From JAILLW01 sp045640905 (GTDB taxonomy: Bacteria; Bacillota; Clostridia; Lachnospirales; Lachnospiraceae): DNA of 17,901 bases. Every line of letters begins with the position of its first letter. Position 1 is the first letter of the stretch. The notes under the pieces are model-generated. The model made no database searches. It had not been told where the DNA came from and saw only the letters and a list, made by a program, of their open reading frames with translations. This document shows, one piece after another, positions 1 to 7,398 of this stretch. The stretch lies in the NCBI GenBank assembly GCA_045640905.1, contig JAZUFW010000055.1:1-17901 (forward strand), given 5' to 3'. Position numbers and translations under genes: made by a program.

Positions 1-107
1 TACTCTGATTGATACGGCCTACGAATTTGGTATTACTTTGCTCACACGTCCTCCACTGCGCTTTTGGCTAAGAAACTCGCATCTTCGAATGCGTTCGGCC
101 GCTTCAA

Positions 108-125
108 TTGGCAATCCGTTGCCAA
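108..125. repeat. Small hairpin TTGGCAA/TTGCCAA
   Basis: TTGGCAA (108-114) and TTGCCAA (119-125) form a perfect 7-bp stem around the loop TCCG. It sits 9 bp left of the stronger hairpin at 135-157. No T-run follows, so it is a structural element of unknown role. Confidence 0.5.
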
Positions 126-134
126 ATTGAACCT

Positions 135-157
135 AAAAACCCCGTCCAGGGGTTTTT
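135..157. terminator. Bidirectional terminator-like hairpin
   Basis: AAAAACCCC (135-143) and GGGGTTTTT (149-157) form a perfect 9-bp stem around GTCCA. The GC core with an A-run on one side and a T-run on the other is the layout of an intrinsic terminator readable in both directions. On the minus strand it could end read-through from the core operon. On the plus strand it could end something entering from the left. Confidence 0.6.
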
Positions 158-273
158 GCCTACAGTTAGTCCAGTTTCTAAGTCAAAAGCACAATTTCGT
201 CCTATCGATTCGCAAACCAACACCGAATTCTCCGGCCTTGCTTTTTCCTTAAGCTGGCAATAACGTAAGTGGA

Positions 274-629
274 GTAAGCATATATGCAGTTTGCGTTCCT
301 TGCGGAGTAAAATTGAGTTTTCTTAATGCTTCCTAAATACCAATCAAGACTCGCTTGCGAGTCTTGGCGCGGGATTCGAGTCAGCGTAAGCTGACATAAT
401 ACCGCATCGAATCCCTGCGCATCCACGCGGAGCCTTTATCTCAGTGGAACGTATGGGCCACTGAGATAATGTTTTCGGCATGGATGCCGAAATAGGAGCA
501 ATGGTCCCCGAAGGGGACCCAGTTACACGGATGTCGGGTGCGACGTTCGCGTCCGTTTCCGAAACCTTGAGGAAGCATTTAGAAAACACATTTTACGCAG
601 AGTAGGAAGCAAACTGTATATATACTTAC
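274..629 (+). repeat. 356-bp palindromic element with nested hairpins; candidate structured RNA or MITE
   Basis: The left arm (274-334) and right arm (570-629) are imperfect inverted copies over about 60 bp. The outer 21 bp (274-294 against 609-629) differ at two positions, and the inner 28 bp (307-334 against 570-596) at only a few. Between the arms lie these stems: 345-354/357-366; 371-379/407-415 enclosing 380-385/390-395; 436-447/458-469; 474-480/485-491; 503-509/513-519; and 542-545/550-553. Read on the plus strand the loops include CUUG, GUAA (GNRA type) and UUCG, all known stable RNA tetraloops; the minus strand gives no such loops at these three. This suggests, but does not prove, a plus-strand RNA with a long closing stem and a multi-branched interior. 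A non-autonomous transposable palindrome is the main alternative. No transposase gene is present. Confidence 0.6.
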
Positions 630-737
630 GCAACGCAGGGTGTGAGCAAAGTAATACCGAAGGCGCAGGCCTTATCTATACGATAGCAAACTGCATATAT
701 GCTTACGGAACGTATGCAAAGCAATATCGCATTTGCG
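609..737 (+). repeat. Degenerate tandem duplication of the arm sequence
   Basis: A unit starting GCAAACTG at 609 recurs at 686. Each copy continues with an alternating TATA-rich stretch, CTTACG, and then a GCAAAG(T/C)AATA motif at 646-656 and 715-724. The second copy is shorter. The first 21 bp of the second copy (686-706) is the exact reverse complement of 274-294, so two right-hand arms face one left-hand arm. This is compatible with alternative pairing or repeated insertion. Confidence 0.5.
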
Positions 738-750
738 CGTCCTCTACATT

Positions 751-2409
751 TTACACCTTAAAGTACGATCCCCCGATAAATTCGCGGCAAAGGGAATTGT
801 TCGGAACATGCTTGGGATCGATTCCCACAAAGTATTCCAGGAACTTCAGCATTCTCTTTGCTTCAAAGTACTCGGGTTCATCCTCCGTAATATTGAACAG
901 CAACGGTTCAGCATACTGCTTTAATGCTGCGAGTTCATATATCAAAGCGGAGTTAAACATTACGTCAGCACTCTCCTGATACGGGAAGATATACATTTCC
1001 TCTCCTCGTCTAACCGAAGGCCACATATCTATGGTTATCTTGGCAGATGCACCTCTGGTGCGGGCATCACGTACTATACGACGTAACATTCTGGCATCCG
1101 TTGTCGGAATTCTGTTATGATCATCGATATTTAACGTTGTTAAAGCCGAAATGAAAATCTTAAACTTACTTTCATCGGGCAGCTTAGCACTCGTTTTGGG
1201 ATTAAGACCGTGAATTCCTTCGATAACCAGAATATCTTCATCGCCCAACTGCATAAAGTTTCCGTTATATTCTCTGTTACCGGTCTTGAAATTATACTCC
1301 GGCAGTTCTACTCTTTCACCCTTTAGCAAGTTGCTCATGTTCTCGTTAAACAGATCCGTATCAATTGCTTCCAGACACTCGTAATCGGGTTTGCCGTCGG
1401 CATCGAGCGGAGTGCGGTCTCTGGGAACATAGTAGTTATCAAGACTTATTGGATGAGGAATCATTCCATATGTTCTGAGCTGAATTGACAATCTGTGCGC
1501 AAATGAGGTTTTGCCCGAAGAAGACGGTCCTGCTATCAGTATGAACTTTACGTTCTCGCGCTCAACTATCTCTTTGGCTATTTCACCGATTCTGCGCTCC
1601 TGCAACGCCTCGGCTACCAAAATCATATCGTCCATTGAGCCTTCACAGACTTTGTCATTTAAGTCACCGACTGTCTCTATTCCCATGTTGATGCCCCACT
1701 GGTCGGCAGTATTCATGGTTGAAAACAGTTTGGCTCTGGGCTCGAAATAATCAAGTTTATCCGGCTGCTGCCTGTTCGGAATGAGAAGCATCAATCCGTC
1801 TTCGTACTGCATCAGATCATAATACTTGATATAACCCGTGCTGGGCAGCATATATCCGTAATAGTAGTCATAATAATCATCAAGGCAATATACATTAATG
1901 GATGATGAACGTCTGTATCTGAAAAGTTTGACCTTGTCATTCATGCCGAGTTTCGCAAAGAGTTTTATGGCTTCGTCCTTTGAATATGAGCGCTTGGTAA
2001 TAGGTCTGTCTGCGTCAATAAGTTCATCCATTCTTGCTTTAATGGCGTTGGCGTCGTCCTCGGTAATGGAACGTCCCTTTATCTTGACTTCAATATAATA
2101 TCCCTGACCGATGGCAAACTCTACTTTAACTCTTTCGATGTTGTCACGTCCCAAGGCATCGTATATAGACTTAATCAAAGTCATGGTAGCGGTACGAACG
2201 TACGCTTTGTGACCGATGGTGTCCTTGAGAGTAATAAACTGCAAGGTGGCATCCTTTTGCGTAGTCTTTGTCAATTCGCGAATCTTGCGGTCTTCGATTA
2301 CCAGTCCAATCATATCTTCATAGTTTGACTGAAAGTCCTTGGCAATGTACTCAAATTTCGTTCCTGCTTCGTATTCGTACTCTTTTTGATCAATTAAAAG
2401 TTTCGGCAT
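751..2409 (-). CDS. TGS-domain nucleoside (uridine-type) kinase, 552 aa
   Basis: The protein is a fusion-type nucleoside kinase. Residues about 1-60 look like a TGS domain. Residues about 60-220 resemble the threonyl-tRNA synthetase second additional domain, but the zinc-binding HxxxH is not preserved (IGHKAYVRTATM around 65-76). Residues 285-552 are a uridine kinase/phosphoribulokinase-type P-loop domain with Walker A GPSSSGKTS at 294-302, a DNYY motif at 324-327, IEGIHGL at 397-402 and an arginine-rich lid at about 443-453. The family is widespread in Clostridia and Thermotogae and is usually annotated as nucleoside kinase, so phosphorylation of uridine/cytidine or a related nucleoside is likely but not proven. 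The start is fixed by AAGGAGGG just upstream. Only 9 bp separate it from trmK, whose stop lies inside this ribosome binding site. It is the last gene of the operon. Confidence 0.85.
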   Translation of the reverse strand: MPKLLIDQKEYEYEAGTKFEYIAKDFQSNYEDMIGLVIEDRKIRELTKTTQKDATLQFITLKDTIGHKAYVRTATMTLIKSIYDALGRDNIERVKVEFAIGQGYYIEVKIKGRSITEDDANAIKARMDELIDADRPITKRSYSKDEAIKLFAKLGMNDKVKLFRYRRSSSINVYCLDDYYDYYYGYMLPSTGYIKYYDLMQYEDGLMLLIPNRQQPDKLDYFEPRAKLFSTMNTADQWGINMGIETVGDLNDKVCEGSMDDMILVAEALQERRIGEIAKEIVERENVKFILIAGPSSSGKTSFAHRLSIQLRTYGMIPHPISLDNYYVPRDRTPLDADGKPDYECLEAIDTDLFNENMSNLLKGERVELPEYNFKTGNREYNGNFMQLGDEDILVIEGIHGLNPKTSAKLPDESKFKIFISALTTLNIDDHNRIPTTDARMLRRIVRDARTRGASAKITIDMWPSVRRGEEMYIFPYQESADVMFNSALIYELAALKQYAEPLLFNITEDEPEYFEAKRMLKFLEYFVGIDPKHVPNNSLCREFIGGSYFKV

Positions 2410-2418
2410 ATACCCTCC

Positions 2419-3138
2419 TTATTCCCGGATGAAAGACAATGTTTCATCAATCATCTGCTTCTTTGCTTGTAAAACCCCAACTCTATATTTAATATCGTCC
2501 GTTATTTCAGTTTTCTTAAGTTTACATAACACATTTTCGGTCTTTTCCGACTCTCTGCTCAAGTAATCGGCCAAAACCGGATTTCTTTCACGAATAAGGC
2601 ACGGTCCAAACATTGCTTCCCGTTCGGTAAGCATCGGACATTTACCTTCGCCGTAAACTTCTTCCTGCTTTATTACGCGCATGACAACATAGAATTTGCC
2701 CTCATCAAACACCATGTTTTCATTTGCTATAACGAATCCGTTTTGATATAGATATTTCCTGCAATCTGCTATTTCAGACTGCGGAGATAAAATCATTTCT
2801 TTAAAATCACGTGTGTTATTGATATTCTCGGACAGAATATCGCATAAAAGAGGTCCGCCCATTCCGGCTATTATCAGCGAGTCGGCCTCCCCCGGAACAT
2901 ATTTTTTAAGCCCGTCGGACAATCTCACCGAAATGAGTTCACCGAGCCCCTCTTCATCTATATGCTCCTTTGCTCCGCGAAGCGGGCCTTCATTTATGTC
3001 CATACACAAGGCCTTCGGCGAGATACGCCTCTTCACCAAGGCTATGCTGATAAATGCGTGATCGCATCCCACATCACACACCGAATACCCCGGTGTGACC
3101 ATCGATATGATGCATTCCATCCTCTTGGAAATATTCAT
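2419..3138 (-). CDS. trmK: tRNA (adenine-22-N1)-methyltransferase TrmK, 239 aa
   Basis: This is a class I SAM-dependent methyltransferase of the TrmK/YqfN family, which forms m1A22 in tRNA. The SAM-binding motif I DVGCDHA is at residues 22-28, the acidic ribose-binding residue in MDINEGPL at about 46-53, the family motif AGMGG at 91-95, and a catalytic-loop equivalent LSPQSE at 117-122. Its ATG shares one base with the rpoD stop codon (TAATG), so translation is probably coupled. A position immediately after rpoD is typical for trmK in Firmicutes. In many relatives a Nif3-family gene follows; here the nucleoside kinase comes directly after. Length is normal for the family. Confidence 0.92.
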   Translation of the reverse strand: MNISKRMECIISMVTPGYSVCDVGCDHAFISIALVKRRISPKALCMDINEGPLRGAKEHIDEEGLGELISVRLSDGLKKYVPGEADSLIIAGMGGPLLCDILSENINNTRDFKEMILSPQSEIADCRKYLYQNGFVIANENMVFDEGKFYVVMRVIKQEEVYGEGKCPMLTEREAMFGPCLIRERNPVLADYLSRESEKTENVLCKLKKTEITDDIKYRVGVLQAKKQMIDETLSFIRE

Positions 3139-4520
3139 TAATCCAGATAATCCTTTAACTTTCTGGAGCGGCTCGGATGACGAAGCTTTCTTAATGCCTT
3201 TGCTTCAATCTGTCTGATACGTTCACGTGTAACGTTAAATTCCTTGCCGACTTCTTCAAGCGTACGTGCTCTGCCATCATCCAGGCCGAATCTCAATCTC
3301 AGTACCTTCTGTTCTCGATCGGTGAGCGTACCCAATACTTCAACCAACTGTTCCTTTAACAAAGTAAATGCTGCAGCATCGGCAGGTACGGGAACATTGT
3401 CATCCTGAATAAAGTCGCCCAAATGTGAATCTTCTTCCTCGCCTATGGGAGTTTCCAAAGAAACAGGTTCCTGTGATATCTTCAGTATTTCTCTGACTCT
3501 TTCAACAGGAAGATCCATTTCTGCGGCTATTTCCTCCGGCAAAGGTTCTCTTCCGAGTTCCTGAAGAAGCTGTCTTGATACTCTGATCAATTTATTGATG
3601 GTTTCAACCATATGAACCGGAATACGAATAGTTCTGGCCTGATCTGCTATAGCTCTGGTAATAGCCTGACGAATCCACCATGTAGCATATGTCGAGAACT
3701 TATAGCCCTTGGTGTAATCGAACTTTTCTACAGCCTTAATAAGTCCGAGGTTACCTTCCTGAATCAGGTCAAGGAAAAGCATTCCTCTGCCGACATATCT
3801 CTTTGCGATTGATACAACCAGTCTCAAGTTAGCTTCTGCCAGCTTTTTCTTTGCCTCTTCGCCTTCGTCATAAGCATTCTGCAACTCACTGATTTCTTCT
3901 TCGAGAGCGGCTGCTTCCTTCTTCTTTTTGGTATTTTCAAGTTCTTCCTTGGCTTCGGGGAGTCTTCTTTGTGCGGCATCACCCAATTCCATCTTTTTAG
4001 CCAGGACTATTTCTTCATCTGCGGATAGAAGAGGTACCTTTCCTATTTCCTTCAGATACATTCTGACAGGATCTTCGATGGAAACACCTTCGGGAACAGA
4101 CAAATCGATGTTTTCAACATCAACCTCGTCTTCTTCCGTCAGAATAATCTCTTCTTCGTCCACATCGTCTTCTTCGCTCATTCTCAAAACATCGATTCCG
4201 TTCTGTTCCAAGAATTCGTTAACACGATCAAACTGATCGTCGGGCAGATTCAAATCTGCGAAATAATCCGCTACTTCCTTATAATCAAGAACATTCTTTT
4301 TCTTCTTTGCAACCTTTAATATGCCTTTAAGCTTCTCATTGAACTTTTCCATGGTTGCTTCATCGAGAGTGCTTTGCGGTGCGCATAGGTCATCCGGATT
4401 GTCGGGGATTTCGGGAATATCTTCCAGGATTTCACCCTCAAATCCTTCGTCGAATTCCACTATTTCCTCGGCGCCCTCCATTACAGGTGCTTCGACTTCC
4501 GTCTTTTTCTTTCTGCCCAT
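3138..4520 (-). CDS. rpoD: RNA polymerase housekeeping sigma factor RpoD (sigma A), 460 aa
   Basis: This is the primary sigma factor directing RNA polymerase to housekeeping promoters. A long acidic N-terminus (1-50) precedes a region 1.1-like segment (about 55-113). An acidic stretch follows (about 115-140), then region 1.2 (DPVRMYLKEIG, 150-160). Region 2 is at about 230-300 with FSTYATWWIRQAI (275-287), region 3 at about 301-375, and region 4 at about 385-455 with the helix-turn-helix NVTRERIRQIEAKAL (429-443). Residues about 181-220 are charged and coiled-coil-like, lying between regions 1.2 and 2.1. Close relatives, as I recall them, have only a few residues there, so this looks like an insertion. 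An upstream GGAGGAG overlaps the dnaG end, and the dnaG stop is 2 bp from this ATG. Its stop overlaps the trmK start. Confidence 0.97.
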   Translation of the reverse strand: MGRKKKTEVEAPVMEGAEEIVEFDEGFEGEILEDIPEIPDNPDDLCAPQSTLDEATMEKFNEKLKGILKVAKKKKNVLDYKEVADYFADLNLPDDQFDRVNEFLEQNGIDVLRMSEEDDVDEEEIILTEEDEVDVENIDLSVPEGVSIEDPVRMYLKEIGKVPLLSADEEIVLAKKMELGDAAQRRLPEAKEELENTKKKKEAAALEEEISELQNAYDEGEEAKKKLAEANLRLVVSIAKRYVGRGMLFLDLIQEGNLGLIKAVEKFDYTKGYKFSTYATWWIRQAITRAIADQARTIRIPVHMVETINKLIRVSRQLLQELGREPLPEEIAAEMDLPVERVREILKISQEPVSLETPIGEEEDSHLGDFIQDDNVPVPADAAAFTLLKEQLVEVLGTLTDREQKVLRLRFGLDDGRARTLEEVGKEFNVTRERIRQIEAKALRKLRHPSRSRKLKDYLD

Positions 4521-4522
4521 TT

Positions 4523-6301
4523 TTACTCCTCCAGTTGTATATATGTTTTTTTGATTTCTTCCAATGCTTTTTTGCCGCTTATTACCTGATTTATGGCATC
4601 AACATCGCTTCCCAGTTTGGAATTGTAGTAATCCAGACTGTTTTTCTTTAGTGAATAAAGAATATCATGAAAGGCTTTCTGCCTGTCATCTTTTGATTCA
4701 ATCTGCGGTAACTTACTGTTAAACAGCGACGCCACCTCACGCTGTTCTTCTTCGTCATCGAACATGCTGATTATGGCTGCCGGATTAACCTTGTCTTCCT
4801 CTAGGTCTTCAAAGAGCTTTTTGGCTACTTTTCGGTATGTGTCCGTGGTAAAGTCCTCATACGACACATATTTTTTAACCTTACCGTACAGCGCAGGCTC
4901 ATCGGTTATCCAGGTGAGGAACAGTTTTTGAGGCATCTTTTTGCCTTCTTCGGGGTCTTTTGATACCACCGTGCTCTTGGGCCTTACATAAGGCTTTGCC
5001 TCGCCGGTCTTTAGCGCATGCCCCGCTACCGCTTTCTTTAAATTCTCATACCCGATTTCATATTTTTCGGCCACGGCCTTGGTATAATTTTCTCTTTTTA
5101 CCTCTTCATCGAACTCACAAAGTTTCTTTGCGATTTCCATATGAAATCTGGTTTTATCCTCCGGGTCTTTTAGATTATATCCGTTTGAGAGGATTCTTAT
5201 TTCAAAAAAGAAACTGTTTTCGGCATTATTTATTCTTTCTTCGAATGCTTCCTGTCCCAGATTCTTTATGAATTCATCAGGATCTTTATACGGTGACAAA
5301 GACAAAACCTTCGAGGATAAATCTCCGCCAACGCTGTTTACTATCTCAATAGCCCTCAATGCCGCTTTTGTTCCGGCTTCGTCCGAATCATACGCCAAAA
5401 TTATGTTTTTGGTATATCGTTTAAGTAAGGTAGCCTGCCCCTGTGTAAATGCAGTTCCCAAGGAGGCCACCGCGCAGTCAAATCCGGCTTGATGCATGGC
5501 TATAACATCCATATAGCCCTCGCACAAAATCACATACGGTCTTCGCGATGAGCGGGCGAAATTCAATCCGTACAGGTTTCTGCTCTTATCAAAAATCATG
5601 GTTTCCGGCGAATTCAGGTACTTTGGTTTGCCGTCGCCCATAACTCTGCCGCCGAAACCTATTACTCTGTGATTGGTATCCTGAATGGGAAACATCACAC
5701 GATTCCAGAATTTATCATGAATCCCGTATCGTTCATCATGAGTGGACAAACCCGCCTCGATAATATCAGCATCCTCGAAGCCCTTGCTTTTTAGGTATGC
5801 CGTCAAATCGGCCGGCGTGGTCAGAGAATATCCCAAGCCAAACTGTTTCATGGTCTCATCGGAAAGTTTTCGATCCTTGAAATATTCCAGTCCTTTTTCT
5901 CCAACTTTCGAGCGCAACTGATAATAAAAATACTTCGCCGCCTCTTTATTTATACTGAGCAACAACTGTCTTTTGTTTTCGCGCTTTTTGGCTTCTTCGG
6001 AATACTCAGGCTCCGGCAAAGCTATTCCGGCCCTGTCTGCAAGCATTTTTACCGCTTCCTGAAATGTAAAATTCTCGTATTTCATTACAAAGGTAATAAC
6101 ATTTCCACCGGCTCCGCATCCGAAGCAGTAGAACATCTGCTTATTGCCCGAAACCGAAAACGAAGCGCTCTTTTCATTATGAAAGGGACACAGTCCGAAA
6201 TAACTGCTTCCCTTTTTTTGAATTTTGACGTAACGCGAAACCACATCAACTATATCGTTTCGCGAACGCACCTCTTCGATTATTTCTTCAGGATAGTTCA
6301 T
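4523..6301 (-). CDS. dnaG: DNA primase DnaG, 592 aa
   Basis: DNA primase makes RNA primers at the replication fork. The zinc-binding domain has C-x2-H and C-x2-C pairs (C38, H41, C59, C62 counted from the chosen start). The catalytic TOPRIM core carries EGYMD (about 261-265), AYDSDEAG (about 303-310) and KDPDE (about 339-343), supplying the metal-binding acidic residues. The C-terminal 150 residues would contact the helicase. I chose the ATG at 6301, which gives the usual family start MNYPEEIIEEV. The frame stays open to a TTG at 6316 that would add five residues and overlap dgt. Neither start has a strong ribosome binding site. With the ATG, the gap to the dgt stop is 2 bp, so translation is probably coupled to dgt. 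Confidence 0.96.
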   Translation of the reverse strand: MNYPEEIIEEVRSRNDIVDVVSRYVKIQKKGSSYFGLCPFHNEKSASFSVSGNKQMFYCFGCGAGGNVITFVMKYENFTFQEAVKMLADRAGIALPEPEYSEEAKKRENKRQLLLSINKEAAKYFYYQLRSKVGEKGLEYFKDRKLSDETMKQFGLGYSLTTPADLTAYLKSKGFEDADIIEAGLSTHDERYGIHDKFWNRVMFPIQDTNHRVIGFGGRVMGDGKPKYLNSPETMIFDKSRNLYGLNFARSSRRPYVILCEGYMDVIAMHQAGFDCAVASLGTAFTQGQATLLKRYTKNIILAYDSDEAGTKAALRAIEIVNSVGGDLSSKVLSLSPYKDPDEFIKNLGQEAFEERINNAENSFFFEIRILSNGYNLKDPEDKTRFHMEIAKKLCEFDEEVKRENYTKAVAEKYEIGYENLKKAVAGHALKTGEAKPYVRPKSTVVSKDPEEGKKMPQKLFLTWITDEPALYGKVKKYVSYEDFTTDTYRKVAKKLFEDLEEDKVNPAAIISMFDDEEEQREVASLFNSKLPQIESKDDRQKAFHDILYSLKKNSLDYYNSKLGSDVDAINQVISGKKALEEIKKTYIQLEE

Positions 6302-6303
6302 CT

Positions 6304-7308
6304 TTAACCATGCCAAAACTTTGGCACATATATCTCATCATACTGTGCTATGGCGAATCTGTCGGTCATAGCTCCTATATAGTCACATACGATTCTTTCC
6401 TCGCTCTCACCCATGGTAATCAGGCGACGCAAATCTTCGGGCAGTTTTTCCAGATGATGTCTGTAGTAGCTGTAAAGAGTCTGTACCAGCATCTCGGCCT
6501 TTGTCTCTTCGGATTTGGCTTCGGGATTGGTATATACATGCTCGAACATGAATTTTCTCAAATCCTTCATGGCCTTTTCAACGGGCGCCGACATTGATAT
6601 ATCATCCTTATCCAGGCTGTTTTGCACTATATCATGAATAAAGTGATCGAGTCGTTTGCCGGTAGTATCTCCGATAACATCTGTTATTTCTCTGGGAACA
6701 TCACTTTCCTTGAGGATTCCCGCTCTGATTGCATCATCCATATCATGGTGAATATATGCGATCTTATCAGAAATACGAACTATCTTGCCCTCCAAGGTAG
6801 CCGGCATTCCTTTTGTTTGGTGATTCAATATTCCGTCTCTGACTTCAAATGTCAGATTAAGTCCCTGACCGCCCTTTTCGAGTATATCGACTGTACGAAC
6901 CGACTGTTCTGCATGTTCGAATCCAAAAGGACATACGGCATTTAATGCTCTTTCTCCCGCATGTCCGAACGGAGTATGACCCAAATCATGTCCCAAGGCT
7001 ATGGCTTCAACCAAATCTTCGTTCATTCGAAGGGCCTTTGCTATGGTTCTGGCATTCTGGGACACTTCCAAAGTATGCGTCAAGCGCGTCCTGTAATGGT
7101 CACCCTCGGGAGTCAAAAAGACCTGCGTTTTATCCTTTAATCGTCTAAACGATTTGGAATGAAGAATTCTGTCTCTGTCACGTTGAAATACAGGACGTAT
7201 ATCACATTGTTCCTCATCTTTGAGTCTGCCTTTGGAGTCCAGGGAATGCATTGCATACGGACTTAAATTTTCTTTTTCAAGTTGTTCGATTCGTTCTCTA
7301 ATGTTCAT
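6304..7308 (-). CDS. dgt: Deoxyguanosinetriphosphate triphosphohydrolase-like HD protein, 334 aa
   Basis: This is a Dgt/SAMHD1-like HD phosphohydrolase, expected to cleave dNTPs to deoxynucleoside and triphosphate. The metal-binding HD set is visible: H78 in RLTHTLEV, H107-D108 in GHDLGHTPFGHAGE and a distal D181 in RISDKIAYIHHD. The N-terminal RRLKDKTQVF and EGDHYRTRLTHT motifs (about 55-80) are characteristic. I chose the ATG at 7308 (MNIRERIEQLEKE). The frame is open to 7389, but the extra 27 residues are lysine/isoleucine-rich, have no ribosome binding site and read through a perfect hairpin. It heads the dnaG-rpoD operon, as in many Firmicutes. Its GAGGT ribosome binding site lies inside the hairpin at 7316-7347. 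Confidence 0.93.
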   Translation of the reverse strand: MNIRERIEQLEKENLSPYAMHSLDSKGRLKDEEQCDIRPVFQRDRDRILHSKSFRRLKDKTQVFLTPEGDHYRTRLTHTLEVSQNARTIAKALRMNEDLVEAIALGHDLGHTPFGHAGERALNAVCPFGFEHAEQSVRTVDILEKGGQGLNLTFEVRDGILNHQTKGMPATLEGKIVRISDKIAYIHHDMDDAIRAGILKESDVPREITDVIGDTTGKRLDHFIHDIVQNSLDKDDISMSAPVEKAMKDLRKFMFEHVYTNPEAKSEETKAEMLVQTLYSYYRHHLEKLPEDLRRLITMGESEERIVCDYIGAMTDRFAIAQYDEIYVPKFWHG

Positions 7309-7347
7309 AAAAAATGACCTCGATAACAATATTCTGCAATCGAGGTC
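7309..7347 (-). promoter_or_regulatory. Leader hairpin with U-run over the dgt ribosome binding site (attenuator or terminator)
   Basis: On the minus strand GACCTCGAT (7347-7339) and ATCGAGGTC (7324-7316) form a perfect 9-bp stem with a 14-nt loop. It is followed by ATTTTTT and then directly by the dgt ATG at 7308. The shape is that of an intrinsic terminator, very like the one after the alcohol dehydrogenase gene (10963-10999). The 3' arm also contains GAGGT, the only visible ribosome binding site for dgt. The same structure could therefore end the rlmH-lipoprotein transcript, attenuate read-through, or mask translation initiation of dgt. Confidence 0.65.
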
Positions 7348-7360
7348 AAAATCCTTTTTT

Positions 7361-7389
7361 ATTTTAATAATTTTTCCAACTATTTTCAT
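7361..7389 (-). promoter_or_regulatory. Possible dgt-dnaG-rpoD operon promoter
   Basis: On the minus strand ATGAAA (7389-7384) and TAAAAT (7366-7361) are separated by 17 bp and resemble -35 and -10 boxes. Transcription would start near 7354, just before the leader hairpin. The boxes are imperfect and the surroundings are AT-rich, so chance matches are easy. Confidence 0.3.
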
Positions 7390-7398
7390 CCGGAAAAA

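Larger units (their letters stand above)
1..750. other. Gene-free, hairpin-rich intergenic region
   Basis: I see no credible gene here. The short open frames on either strand have no ribosome binding site, run straight through perfect palindromes and resemble no family I know. The region is full of inverted repeats. One pair of 19-bp perfect arms lies at 29-47 and 640-658. A 21-bp perfect pair lies at 274-294 and 686-706. A 356-bp palindromic unit spans 274-629. A compact hairpin is at 135-157. The stop codon of the minus-strand nucleoside kinase lies at 751-753, so this DNA is directly downstream of the core operon. No classical terminator is obvious between 700 and 750. Confidence 0.75.

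Noticed and set aside
64..252. 62-residue open frame on the plus strand
   Set aside because: No ribosome binding site, crosses the terminator-like hairpin at 135-157, and its composition is not protein-like.
344..589. 81-residue open frame on the minus strand within the palindromic region
   Set aside because: It reads through several perfect hairpins, has no ribosome binding site and shows no protein-like domain pattern.
1..750. CRISPR array
   Set aside because: The repeats are inverted, differ in length and are unevenly spaced; no regular repeat-spacer pattern and no cas gene is present.
7309..7389. 27-residue N-terminal extension of Dgt
   Set aside because: It lacks a ribosome binding site, encodes a lysine/isoleucine-rich tail unlike the family, and runs through the leader hairpin.
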